NCBI RefSeq assembly: GCF_029784135.1
Contig: NC_073746.1
Span: forward strand, 305,180,665 to 305,244,664
Direction of reading: 5' to 3'
DNA from: Toxorhynchites rutilus septentrionalis
Lineage: Eukaryota; Arthropoda; Insecta; Diptera; Culicidae
Length of the DNA stretch: 64,000 nt
Each line of letters starts with the position of its first letter. Positions within the stretch are counted from its first letter, which is position 1. This document shows positions 1-10,512 of this stretch, one piece after another. The translations under genes and the position numbers were made by a program. The notes beneath the pieces were generated by a model that was not told where the DNA came from, did not search any database, and saw nothing but the letters and a program-made list of their open reading frames with translations.

Positions 1-541
1 TTTGCGTCAACGTGTGTGGCACCCATACATCGAGCTTCTTTGTGAGTCCAAGCTTCTTCAAATGGTTAATAACGGTTTGATGACTTATCCCCAGCTCTTG
101 GGCGATGCTACGGCTGCTACTATGCCGGTCTTTCTCGGCAATTTCAGCGATTTTGTCGCAATTTTCGACGACAGGCCTTCCGGAGCATGGCGCATCTTCG
201 ACGACCTCTACACCAGAACGAAAACGTTGGAACCATCCGTTTTGCGGTGGAAATGGAAACTGTATCGGGTCCATAAACTGCACAAATTTTATTGGCAGCT
301 TGAGATGCATTTTTGCCTTTGTCATAGTAGTACTGTAAAATATGTAGGATTTTCTCTTTATTTTGCTCCATATTTGCGACACTATAACTCACGAACAACT
401 TAACCAAACAAAACACTGTCAAGGACTATATTATAGCGCGATAACAAGCTATAGTATGACTCGATACAATGAATACAACTAGAACTACGCGCTTACAATG
501 ACACCTCGCGGTAATACCGCAGGACTTTTTTGACAGCCTAA
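1..541 (-). mobile_element. mariner transposon, 5' part, truncated by window edge
   Basis: This is the 5' end of a mariner-type DNA transposon lying on the minus strand. Its terminal inverted repeat starts at 541, beside a TA target site at 542-543, with a TTAGGCTGTC-type end followed by AAAAAAGTCC. The transposase start codon is near 378 and is followed by the helix-turn-helix region (ILQYYYDKGKNASQAANKIC). The downstream part contains SRSIAQELGISHQTVINHLKK-like and KKLDVWVPH motifs, which are typical of mariner. One extra base at about 236 breaks the frame between AKR and WFQRF, so this copy is dead. The catalytic domain lies outside the window to the left. The family call is secure; the subfamily is not resolved. 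Confidence 0.8.
144..422 (-). pseudogene. mariner transposase N-terminus, frameshifted
   Basis: This open frame covers the N-terminal DNA-binding half of a mariner transposase; the conserved part begins MEQNKEKILHILQYYY. It reads correctly up to AKR. A single inserted base at about 236 then throws it into a wrong frame (MVPTFSFWC instead of WFQRFRSG). The correct frame continues from about 235 down to the window edge. Such proteins bind the element ends and cut DNA with a D,D34D catalytic triad, but that domain is not present here. The upstream codons (MTVFCLVKLF) are probably leader sequence and not part of the protein. Confidence 0.75.
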
Positions 542-544
542 TAT

Positions 545-735
545 ATACAAGTCGGGGGCATTTTTGTATTGCAAGTAAGGTGACTGATACGATTAATTCT
601 AACAAATATAATTTAAATTTGGAACATTAATGTTGGTTGCTTCGTAAAATTTCATATCAGTGATCGACCGTGTATTGTGAAAAATTTAGCACAAGTGTAT
701 GTGTAAAATTGTATATGGTAGCAGTTATGTTAAAA
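545..735 (+). repeat. Family E repeat fragment
   Basis: This segment matches, in inverted orientation, the stretch 33005-33198. Both share GTCGGGGGCATTTTT followed by TTGCAAGTAAG and about 150 bp of further similarity. The first bases (GTCGGGGGCATTTTT) are part of the 85-110-bp minisatellite unit found in family A. It therefore looks like a broken piece of the T-tract-inserting repeat superfamily, into which the mariner at 1-541 was inserted. No coding potential. Confidence 0.6.
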
Positions 736-964
736 ATGACTTGATATATGAAACTATTTATTTCAATTTTCATAAATAAAAACCAAGGTGTGTTCCCGCT
801 CGAGAACGGGTGGTTTGGTTTAAGCTGTCTGTTTGGTTGCGTTCATTTTCTCCCAAGGAAAGTTTATATGGCGAGAAAAGTGAAGAAATATTAGAAAAAG
901 TGATTTCCCATATGCTCTCAATATCGTATTAGGTGTTGTTAGTCCAATTAAAATTCGCATTGGG
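736..964. other. Intergenic, nothing recognised
   Basis: AT-rich sequence with a short inverted repeat (CCCG...CGGG at about 797-812). It may be the unrecognised body of the family D element whose 3' end lies at 965-1125, but no 5' end was found. No exon or conserved motif was identified. Confidence 0.4.
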
Positions 965-1125
965 TTGAATAAACACTCAGAAAGTAACGGACGTTTTCAG
1001 GGCCACCAAATCATTATCAAAGAGTTTAACGATGTAATTCTTCAAACATATACAAAATCAACAGATAGCCTAACGGAATCCTACGTGAACTATGCGTTCG
1101 TGTCTCGGACACAAGCCTCCTATGA
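965..1125 (+). repeat. Family D element, 3' part, with histone-type stem-loop
   Basis: This is the 3' end of a Helentron-like element. It is homologous to the minus-strand copy at 31973-32100. In order it holds a histone-mRNA-like stem-loop (989-1004), the ACCAAATCATTATCAAAGAG stretch, an AATCCTACGT inverted copy of the 5' motif (about 1077-1086), and a terminal hairpin in which TCGTGTC faces GACACAAG. It ends with CCTCCTATGA against a T-run. The 5' end of the element is not visible. Assignment to a superfamily rests on the shared ends with families B and C. Confidence 0.6.
989..1004 (+). promoter_or_regulatory. Degenerate histone mRNA 3' stem-loop
   Basis: GGACGTTTTCAGGGCC is preceded by AAC and followed by ACCAAA. 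It differs by two bases from the GGCCCTTTTCAGGGCC form of the replication-dependent histone mRNA 3' stem-loop. The downstream ATTATCAAAGAG resembles the purine-rich histone downstream element bound by U7 snRNA. Two stem pairs are lost in this copy, so it is unlikely to work. No histone coding sequence was found upstream. Confidence 0.55.
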
Positions 1126-1131
1126 CTTTTT

Positions 1132-1982
1132 GACGTGGGACTACGTCTAACCGGAATATATGGGGGGTAAAATGTAAACCTAAACACAGAACATGTAGGG
1201 AAAAATGAAAGATTCCGAATGTTTATAACTCGAACATTTCTCAATCGATCGGAAAGATGTGTGCATCAATTGATAGGAAATATTTCTACGCGCCAATCAC
1301 AATTAATAAAATATTATTTTTCATTAGATAAACAATTGAATATCTGTAAAATGTCAAGCGCTATCTAAACGCCATAACTGCCAAGTTTTAATTGGCCCGA
1401 TTTACGATTTCCCCAACACAGGCTTCAAAATCAATGTGGGGATCCGCTTTGCAAACATGCATGCAAGTAGGGGGTATTTTTGTTCCCATCGAACTGTGTT
1501 TCCCTAACACGAACTTCGAAATCAATCTGCCTGGAGAATCCTTTTTGCAAATATATGCAAGCTGCAAGTACTTCTGTTCTCGCTTGTTTTCGTGCAGATC
1601 GGAATATGTTTCCCCAAAACGTATTTCTAAGCTGAGAAGACTGGGAAAATCGTCATTGCAGATACTAAAGGTGGATGAACTTACAATAATTTCAGAGGGA
1701 AATAATCGTTTGACAATTTTTCCGTTCACACATGATATTGAACGTAAAAGGATGGTCATCAAATTAACTTGTAACGAAGAACATATTCTATTAAAATGCA
1801 TGAATTGATTTTACATCACAACTGTTCAAACTTTTTACTTACAAAGAAAATATCTTGGATTCAATTGAATTCGAAAATTGTTTCATAAAAACGATAATTT
1901 AATCAATACAATACAAATGCTTACTAAGACAACGGTAGTCCCACGTTAACCTTGCGATTATATCATAGATATAACCCGCCCA
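1132..1982 (+). repeat. Family A Helentron-like element, copy 1
   Basis: This copy runs from the 5' motif TTTTGACGTGGGACTACGTC to the 3' hairpin and AACCCGCCCA, followed directly by TTTT. The inverted copy of the 5' motif (GTAGTCCCACGT) lies about 45 bp inside the 3' end, before the hairpin GATTATATCATAGATATAAC. The middle (about 1405-1640) holds two to three degenerate copies of the 85-110-bp unit marked by TTTCCCTAACAC and GGGGGTATTTTTGTTCC. Its length is 851 bp. Other complete copies are 44966-45910 and 54254-55589. It abuts the 3' end of a family D element on its left and another 5' end on its right. The open frames on both strands at 1388-1808 are repeat shadows and not genes. Confidence 0.7.
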
Positions 1983-1986
1983 TTTT

Positions 1987-2045
1987 GACGTAGGACTACG
2001 TCTAACCGTTCAATATAGGGGCCCATTTCAATAATTCGATGTGAA
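1987..2045 (+). repeat. Family A-like 5' end, truncated
   Basis: GACGTAGGACTACGTCTAAC begins immediately after the TTTT that ends the previous element, and is followed by an ATATAGGGG stretch like that of family A. Similarity fades within about 50 bp. This is a second element start in head-to-tail arrangement, now cut short. Confidence 0.6.
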
Positions 2046-2354
2046 AAAGTGTTCAGTTTTTGAACGTTAATACCTTTTCAATTAATGAATGGATTTTAAT
2101 TCAAAATACACACATTAATAGGAAATATCCTCAGCAATTGTTTATATGCTATATATTACGGTTTTTCAGCTCATATAAAGTTGAAATTGATGAAAAATTG
2201 GAAGATCGGGAGGAACAGCTATTCATACAAGCAACCACGGGTACGGGAGAAACGTATGGACAAGGGAAAGGTGGAGGACGAGAAAGAGATTATAAATAAA
2301 TATAGGCGGTCGCTACAACGTCAACTATATGGCTATATAAAGAGAGCGATGGTG
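2046..2354. other. Intergenic, target of LINE insertion
   Basis: Unclassified sequence up to the left copy of the LINE target duplication (2355-2368). Short open frames here show no recognisable domain. Confidence 0.4.
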
Positions 2355-2368
2355 GTGCTTTGCCACAT

Positions 2369-3086
2369 CCCTGATCAATAGATACTCTCGATTATTTCTA
2401 ACGAATAAGCTTGCAGTATACAAACAAATAATATTTCCAGTTATCACATATGCGATGCCCGTTTGGGAGTGCTGTGCTCCAACACACAAATTAAAACTTC
2501 AACGCATACAAAACAAAATTCTTCGTATGATTCTAAACTCTCCACCCAGAACGCGAAATTCGGAGATACATCAGCTGGCCGGGATTAAAACCTTGGATGA
2601 AATTATCAATAGTAATTGTATGAAATTTGAACAGAGCTGCGCTCTCTCAATACACCGAATAATACAAAATCTGTGTGATTATGCTACCTGACTTTCTACC
2701 TGACTTTCTAGACTTTCTAGGGATTAGGGTAGATATATTTATTTCCAGTTAGATAAGTAGTTTAAGTTATATAAGTCTTATAAGTTAGATTTAGATTTTG
2801 TTAGATTTTGTTGAATGTTGAAGTTGGGACAATGTAAATAATTTGGGGAGGGTATCTTATAAGTTTGATTTAGGTATAAAAAAAACAAAAAACTAGAAAA
2901 GTTTAGGCATGATTTTACAATAGGGATATGAAACAAACGGATAATGTGTATGATGAAAATCTTTACAGAACTTGACATTGCAATTCAAAGATGTAGAACC
3001 CTAGGTTGATCACTTGAAATGTAGTATTATATTATAATGTAAACCAAATTAAGAAATAAAAAGAATTCAAGTGAAATAAATAAAAA
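2369..3086 (+). mobile_element. 5'-truncated Jockey-like non-LTR retrotransposon (LINE)
   Basis: This insertion is flanked by a perfect 14-bp duplication, GTGCTTTGCCACAT, at 2355-2368 and 3087-3100, which defines both ends. It contains the last 107 codons or so of the reverse transcriptase ORF (2371-2691), about 390 bp of 3' untranslated sequence, and a tail ending AAATAAATAAAAA. 5' truncation, an A-rich tail and a variable-length target duplication are the hallmarks of target-primed reverse transcription. The intact duplication indicates a fairly young insertion. Confidence 0.85.
2371..2691 (+). pseudogene. LINE reverse transcriptase, C-terminal fragment
   Basis: The frame reads LINRYSRLFLTNKLAVYKQ, then PVITYAMPVWECCAPTHK, then LKLQRIQNKILRMILNSPPR and ends at the TGA at 2689-2691. 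These are the thumb and post-reverse-transcriptase motifs of Jockey-clade LINEs, where the family carries TYA-PVW, then KLQ--QNK-LR, then N-P-R. Only the C-terminal part is present because reverse transcription stopped early, so it has no start codon and cannot be expressed as an enzyme. Within the fragment the frame is open with no internal stop. Confidence 0.8.
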
Positions 3087-3100
3087 GTGCTTTGCCACAT

Positions 3101-3412
3101 TCTATCATCGGACGCCAAGCAGGAAAGACACTGAGGAGCGATTGTGAACGCAAAAACGTTAGTGCTTTGTTTTTTTTTATTATGTGTTCAATTTGAGCGA
3201 CATATGATGGTTTTGCATAACGCCGATACCGCAAGAGGAATAGACAGGAGTTTCTATCGGATGTGGAGCAGGAGAGCCTAATCGCTTATCGAAGTATGTT
3301 AAAAGCGCTGGAAGCGTCGTGCCGGGTGAAGGAGAGGCTAATTGCCCTCGATTTGGTGGATTGCTGAAGTTTTTTTTTTGTTTATTTAGCTGTAACATGT
3401 TTGTATGTTTGT
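3101..3412. other. Intergenic, nothing recognised
   Basis: Flank downstream of the LINE insertion. It is moderately GC-rich at 3220-3350, but no splice-consistent exon or known domain was identified on either strand. Confidence 0.4.
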
Positions 3413-4042
3413 ATGTAACCTGTTTGTCTATAGCGCTGTACCACATTCATAGAAATTTGACCCCCTTCCTGTTGACCGATCTATCTGAAATTTGAAACAC
3501 ACTTTTGTCTCTGCAGTCATAAAACTGCGTATTTCATGATCTTGAACATCCGAGATGGCGGATATACATATTTTCTCAAAACCGCACCAATATGGGTATT
3601 AAGTGAAAGACTTAACTAGTCGAACACAGTTATTCATGAGGAATGCAAATCTAAAATGGCTGCCACACCAAAATGGCGATATATATATTTTTTTCCGAAT
3701 CCCTCATCAATATTGGTATCAAATGAAGGGGTTGACCAGTAGAACACAGTTATTTATGGAAAATGCAAACCCAAAATGGCCGCCATCAGAAATGGGCGTC
3801 CGCAGTGACCAAATAACCAACTACTTTTTTAAACGGTTTCATTCAAGTTGACCTGTTTGTATGCCTGTAGGGTTGTCCCACATTAATAGAAATTTTTCAC
3901 CGTTCCTTGTTACTAATTGATCTGAAATTTGGAACACACCTTTATCTCTGCTTTCAATATAATACCGCGTATTCCATTATCTATAAAATGGCCTTGGTTT
4001 AGTCCTACGTCTCTCCGGTTATGTCACCGACATCACCCTCCT
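3413..4042 (+). repeat. Directly duplicated repeat with a Helentron-like 3' end
   Basis: Two levels of internal repetition are visible. Segment 3413-3560 (GACC...TCTGAAATTTG..ACACAC) recurs at 3848-3990. Segment 3573-3670 (ACACAGTTATT..ATG, AAAATGGC) recurs at 3680-3790. The block ends with AGTCCTACGTC at about 3994-4004, the hairpin GGTTATGTC-ACC-GACATCACC (8 of 9 pairs), CCTCCTGTC and a T-run. This matches the type-2 3' end of families C and D. A 5' motif was not found, so the full extent is unknown. Confidence 0.5.
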
Positions 4043-7000
4043 GTCTTTTTTTAAAATACGGTTGATATACGAAATACTACGGAATTATTTAATTCAATTC
4101 GCTTGTTTACCACCTCGGCTGGAGATGGGGTAGAAAGACCGGTGTCATGACGTCTTGAGATGCTATAATAGATAGCCGGGCGATCATCAGGGCTTCGTAA
4201 TACCTGCCTTTTATGAAATAAATCAGTGGTTGTGAAACAAAGTGGCTTCAATCGACATTGTGACATTCTTCGCTTAGAACCGGTTCCCGATTCTTAAGCC
4301 AATCCGAATGGCACCATCGAAAGGCATAGGAGTTGAGTAACACCTTAGAATGAGAAACGAGTAGTCGTCATTCAGGTGGTCTATGTGCAAATATTTTGTG
4401 CTACACTTTGAGTTCCATCTCTACCAAATCATATACATAACTAATAAAATTAAAAGAACTTGATCATACTAGTCGCAAAAAGCATCAAACAACGCGTTTC
4501 TTTCGTTTCTCGCGTTTTCATAAATAACTATGAAGATCGCTTCCACCTGAAAAGGTTTTGAACAAGAAGAGCTTTCTGTATTAGGTGGCTGCCAATCCAG
4601 GGGAATGCAAGGTACTATATTTACACTCCTCAATAGTTACAGTATACAGATTTTGTACCGTTTAAGCATCTGAAACTAATTCAGTGCATGAAACGATTTG
4701 GCCTTTGAAGTTTGTATCGACCAAAAACGTTGTGTGTGACATCAGTAATAGGTGAGACTGCTGACTGCTCGCTAGTTGGAGTGAGACTGAAAATGCGAAA
4801 TCGCGGATGGCTTATTCATACCCAATAAGTTATAAACGGACTGGGTTAACTTGCAATATCTCCTCTCTCCACAATGTCCGTATGAACGAACACTGCATTT
4901 ACATTTCTAACGAGCGGTTTTTGCACGCCTGATTTGCAGTAGTACAGAATGAATGTGTGGAAAAATGCGTGAGCTTCCTGTTTTTGTTAATTTTATCCGT
5001 TTTCTAGTTGAACTAGTTGATTCAGGTAAAATACAGGACGTACAATGTCTTAAAACTATTTTTTTTAAAACTATATATTACGATACTGCGATGGAGTACA
5101 TTTAAAAATGGAGGGTAGGTTAAAGAGTTAAAGTACTTTCCTGAATGGCCAGAGATTCAAAGTAGCATTAGTGAAAAAACTTCCTTTTCATATAGTTTAC
5201 AGGAGTTAAAGTTAATGAGATAAACAAAGTTTAGCAAGTAATCCTTACCAGTTGCAAATCGTTATATGTAAACCATTCCAACATGGAAAACAAATGTTTC
5301 GAATATATATAATTCGTGATAGGACACCGATCATATTTTGTGTTTACTAAACGCAATATTTGGACCTACTATTGTCGCGTTCAAACCAAAAACACTGTTA
5401 TAAATGCCAAACAGAACTCCGATTTGTAATGTGACAAATTTTATACAAAAATTACCAAAAATCATAACCTCCTCTGCAATGTCTCTTCGGCATCTAAAAA
5501 CTCCTTCGTTGTGGAGAACAAAGCAGGTCGCATGTTCAGTAAATACTTATCTGAGATTCACAAAAAATGTGTTATACCCACCCATGTCCAATTTTAATAC
5601 GACCGCAAAGGGTTATGTTACAAAGCTATCATTGCAAATGAATCTCTGGAAAATCCGACTAATATCATCATTTATATTTACCAGATCTGGTTGAAGAACT
5701 AGATCTGGTAAGTATAAAGAACTGAAATCCCCACCTCGAGACATCCGGTTTCAGCCGAAAGAAGGAATTCGTTGGTGTATTTGTATTAACAAAAATAAGT
5801 TTGAATGAGTTAAAAATTATACAATAAACTTGAATGAATGAAAATGAACGAATAGATGTATAACATAAGTACTGACCGTGTGCACCGTGACCTTGTCTTA
5901 TACTAATTATAAATCCAGGCAGCTTCTTTTTCATGGATATATTATCTTGAGAACACTGAGGGAACACTATTCCTAGCGAAAGTTTTAATAGTTTGCATCG
6001 GTTGGAAGTGGATTTGGGAGCTGAAAACGTGATTAATGGCTCTTCCCAATTTGCCCCGAAATCACGTACTGTAGTGGTAATCTTCCAAACTTGGAATATT
6101 CTGTGCGGAAGAAAATAGTCGAGTCGAATAGAGAAATCAGGATCCAACGACGATTGTCTACGGTATTGAAAAAGCTGTCAAACACTCCCTCCACAAGTCA
6201 GCATCTGATATATTGGCATCATAAATTCATACTGTGGGATTAATATTTGAAAGCATGTCGCCGGTTGTTGGTGATAGTAAACTCGTGAAGGCTCCCCTTA
6301 TGTGAGGACATGGATTAATTTAGTTTGTGTCAATTTGTGACATTCGTGACAGTTTAGTCGTATAGGCAACTGAGAGCGCTTGGGAAATATAACTGGAATA
6401 TTTATAATCCATGAATATCAAATTTTGATTTGTTACACCATTGTGTTGGAGGCTAGCCGTGATGATCGAGCTCGATTGGTAAACAAAATTCAATAGTTCA
6501 TGGGCAGAAAAGGTTGAGATTTACAAGCAAGGAATTCAAAAATATTTTTTGAAGGTACAATTTAAAAATGAAGAAGAGATTAAAACAGCAACGAACTTAC
6601 AATCAAATATACACTCGACGAAAAAAAAAAGAGAATCAGTGCGCTAAATCGAAATTTCGAAGTGATTCTTGGAACGCTGTACCTTCGTGAAAAATTAACG
6701 TATGGGATGTTCATAATTTTGCAGCAATTATGGACTCCGTTCTCTTTTTCGTGCCTACAAGAACAAGGATTCACTGAGCCCAAAGTGATTTGACATATAC
6801 TACTGGTGAGGTATATTTTTCGTCTCGTACACGAAAATTACTCACACAGATAAAATAGCGTGCAGAATCACGACATTTTGTTCATAAAATCTAACAAATT
6901 AATCAATTTTGTTGATCCAAACCCGTTTTCCCGGCTATTTTTTCTCACAAAATTGGACTCCAAGTGTTACCAGGTCAGGATACCTCGGGGTCTTTTTGGA

Positions 7001-7308
7001 GGTTGAAAAAAAAAAACAAATCAAATCCATCAATGTTTCAATGACGGAGCTATTGTTTATGGGCACTGTCAATAAGGCATACGATGCTGGGTTTTAAGTC
7101 AGCCGTATCAGACTGCAGTAAAGAAACGTTGGTAAATCATATTTTCTATTGTGAATATAAAAATAATATATGAAATCGTGTAGAACACATATTTCTACAT
7201 CAAGTTTAGGGCAGGTGATCGACATATCAAATTCAAGTCAATCACCTTTTTTGAAAAAACACTACACCTGCTGAGAATTCGAATTCTGTTCTCGTTATTA
7301 TTAATTGT
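4043..7308. other. Long gene-free stretch
   Basis: About 3.3 kb without a convincing gene, transposase or repeat boundary. Open frames up to 159 codons occur (for example 5668-6147, minus strand), but they lack recognisable domains and biased codon use. A short inverted repeat with ACCAGATCTGGT is present near 5681. It is treated as old intergenic or unrecognised repeat DNA. Confidence 0.4.
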
Positions 7309-7640
7309 ACTAGCTGACCCGGCAAACGTCGTCCCGCTCAAAATTTGTTTTTTGTTATCAATACCTTCAAACATTCACGTTTTCTTACTATGAGCAAGTT
7401 CATGGGTCCAATCGCAGAACTGTTCATTAATTGATCTTCTAATCGACCCCGTTGAATTTACCTTTTACTATAAAATTCCTAGTATTTCTACCAAAACTCA
7501 TCATTATAATATCAGATTATTTCCAGATACAATTCTCGTTCAAGATTTTTCAACCACTTGCAAATAACATGTTTCTCCGTTACATGGGATAAATTTTTTA
7601 TACAGAAAATATGATAGAATAAAGACAGCCCTAAATCGGA
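7309..7640 (+). repeat. Dispersed repeat starting TAGCTGACCCGGCAAACG
   Basis: The segment opens with TAGCTGACCCGGCAAACGTC and has a second, diverged copy of its middle part at 51270-51500. Both carry TTTGCCAAAACT-like, CATTATAATAT, AGATACAATT and CACTACTTGCAA blocks in the same order. The GCTGACCCGGCAAACG motif looks like an element terminus, but no family name is assigned. The downstream edge is unclear. Confidence 0.5.
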
Positions 7641-8560
7641 CAATTCCTTCATCGAGTTCTGCTCTTATTAACACATTCAGAGATACTTTTTTATTGGTAT
7701 AGATAGAAGAAGATATAGGAGTGCGTTTCATCACATTAAAATCCATCTCCAGTTTCGAACAAAGATCAATTTCGCTAGTGCAAACATCAAATGGACTTAC
7801 AGCATTTGTCACTATCAGAGATCGAAATATTCACGATCATATTCAGTCAATCAATCTAGTTTTCGATGAACCGTTTATTGTTGATATTTTCGTCTCTTCC
7901 TTTTCACCGAAAACTCTTTTTCAGAGAGAAAGAGATGTGGAAAATCTCTATCTCGGAAGTTCAACGAGAATGCTTTTTCGTCTCTCATTTGGTACTGAAA
8001 ATATGAAGCGAAAAATCATAGCTAACTTTACGAACGTTAGCCTATTTGGACAGCGTCCAAACGATCTGCATTTGTACAGCGTCTAAATTGTACAAATATT
8101 AATCCTTCTCATGTTCACTTCAAGATGAAACCCAATATGGCCGCATATTTTCATGCAATGTTTTCAGCTGTACTGAAGAAGTGAAAAACCAATATCGGCA
8201 TCAAGGAGTCACTGAAAACGAAACCATTTTTCGGCAATCATAACTCGATGAAAAATAAAAATCGGCATTGAATTTCTCGCGAGAATCGAAGTGAGCGTAT
8301 AACATTCTCTCGCCTCCTATATTCTCAGCTATTTTTCCCTGTGGGTGAAAACGGATGTTTTTCGTCTCAAATCGGTGAGCATTTCGATCTCTGGTCACTA
8401 TGTAATTGTAGAACATATGAGAATTTAGTTCTCCGAATTTTCCCTTTTTTCAAAGGATTTTTCCGAAAATTTTCAATTGTCATGTTTGGTTGGAATATTT
8501 TTGGTTGAAATATGTGTATTTTGTATTTTTATGGGATCCCCTCTCCATTCCAGAGAAGGA
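7641..8560. other. Intergenic, nothing recognised
   Basis: Includes a 121-codon open frame (7721-8086) without recognisable domains, and a short direct repeat of ACAGCGTC (8052 and 8077). No gene is supported. Confidence 0.35.
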
Positions 8561-8564
8561 AGGG

Positions 8565-8790
8565 GTGTCATACCATCATAAAAACTTTTCTCATACCCAA
8601 AAATCCTTACATCCCAAATTTGGTTCCATTCGCTTGATTAGTTCTCGAGTTATGCAGAAGTTTGTGTTTGTGTGTCCCCTATAATTTGTGTTTCACCCTA
8701 AAACCTTCACATTCCAAATTTGGTATCATTTGCTTGATTAATTTTCGAGTAATGCAGAAATTTGTGTTTCATTCGTATGGAACCAACAAA
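8565..8790 (-). repeat. Two copies of the ~143-bp tandem unit
   Basis: Two diverged units, each with CCAAATTTGG, GCTTGATTA, CGAGT-ATGCAGAA and TTGTGTTTCA, lie in tandem. They are the reverse complement of the units at 40586-41030. No protein is encoded. Confidence 0.65.
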
Positions 8791-8869
8791 CCACCCCCCC
8801 CCATCATAACAAAATCAAAATCAAAGTCTAATATTTTTCAAAAAAAGTCTATCTAATTTGCTTTAATTT

Positions 8870-9065
8870 TATGTGTCGATCATCTGAATCGGTCCAGTAG
8901 AGCAAAAGCTACGAATTTTTGTGTTGGAAAAAAGAGGAAAAAATGATTTTTCGAACCATCGGTTAACGTTGATAAATCATAACTCAAAAACGAAAAAAAA
9001 ACGCCTCTCTGGTTTCGACATATGTTTTGTGAAAAAACCTCAGCTTTCCAGAAAAAAAATATAAG
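8870..9065. repeat. Dispersed repeat shared with 35740-35835
   Basis: The stretch AAATCATAACTCAAAAACG followed by a CTCTCTGGTTT block recurs within the hAT-like element at 35297-36747. It is a fragment of an unidentified interspersed repeat. Confidence 0.4.
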
Positions 9066-10512
9066 AAAGCGCCCAGGACGTTTGTCATTTACAATTTTCT
9101 TTTCGATACGACATAATAATAATTGGTTTTAATGAAAATTCACCGAGAGATTATGAATGGAGTTTGAAACAATACATCCATTGGATTAAATGTGGATAAT
9201 CGAATAATTTGTTGAAGTGGTGATGAATCGAAACGACTGATCTAAATGACGATTTCATGATACAACATTCTGTCCAACAGAATGCTGAATTAAGATCAAA
9301 TCGGTTTCGATTGGTATGTTGAGCTTGCTCTACAAATTCATGCTGTTTACTATAAACATAATTTTTGGTTTGCTATCTGAGCTCCTCATGAAACAGACAA
9401 ATTAAATCATTTGCTTCATTTTATTGAAAAGGTACGGTAGTTTATCAAACGTTACTTTCTTCATGTGTCCTATCATAAGATGGATATTCTGGTCGCAGGA
9501 AATGTTTCCTAGATTTTTTTTCTCTACATCAAAGTTGAATACTAAGAAGTGTTAATTTATCCTGGGAATTTCGGAATGAATATAAACATTCCTGGAACAA
9601 GAATTTTATACGTAGTCGAAGTCAGTCTGCAATTTTATACCCACTCTCTTTGGAAGTATAATCTTGTTAAACATCATTATGAAAACTAAGTCGCAAAACG
9701 ATCAACATCATTCTCTGATTCATCCACGATTTTCCATATTTCTCTTATCATGTGTAGCTTCACTTTTCTCCAACGACCAGTGAGACAGGAGAATCAACCA
9801 ATTTGGATGCCCATGTTTACCCGTTGTATTCCCTGTGCGGCCAATCTCAGTGAATGGTGTATGTAATTCATATAGCATTTTGATGCTCCATCTCAGCCTT
9901 TTGCCTCTTTTCATTCCGTCCCACGCAAAAGTGAACTCCAATTCCAGCAGCTGCTGGCAGCTGAATGAAGGCCAATTGATGCAGCCATAAAGTGAATCTC
10001 CCCATTTTTCATGCGTCCTGTATGGATTGCATCGCATCTGAATGGCAATTGCTGTAAACATGATGAATATGTAGCCCACAATTCCTCTCCGAAATGGTTC
10101 AGTATAATTTTTCTCGCATTTCATTCTCAAAAGGGCATCTGTTGAGGAGTAAGTTCCATTCCCATTCCCTATATCACCATCCACGAATATATCCATAATA
10201 TTCACGCATTATTTAACGCCATAAACGGAATGGGAAAAATGTTTCATTTTATCAACAAATTGCGCTGGTTTCCTCCGGACCGAAGAAAAACGACAAAGCA
10301 AGACGGATTGTAACATCGCGAATAGGGGTGTTTCTCATGGGGAATACCCTTTCCAACCTGTTGAATATTCGCAACGTATTTGCTGGAATTCCTTACAATG
10401 CTTAAGGTTAACGTTAACGCCACAGTTGTTTGTGATTGTTCAATAAAATGGGCGAAATTTTAGAATTACATTTAATTGGTATTTTAAAACTAAACAAATA
10501 ATAGCACATAAC
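9066..10512. other. Intergenic, nothing recognised
   Basis: The stretch 9740-10200 is more balanced in composition than its surroundings and has a 161-codon open frame on the minus strand (9720-10205). Its translation has no recognisable domain, and no splice sites in frame were seen. It could be conserved non-coding DNA, but this cannot be judged from one sequence. Confidence 0.35.

Noticed and set aside
1388..1808. Overlapping 137-138-codon frames on both strands
   Set aside because: They lie inside family A copy 1 and reflect repeat sequence; other copies of the element do not preserve either frame.
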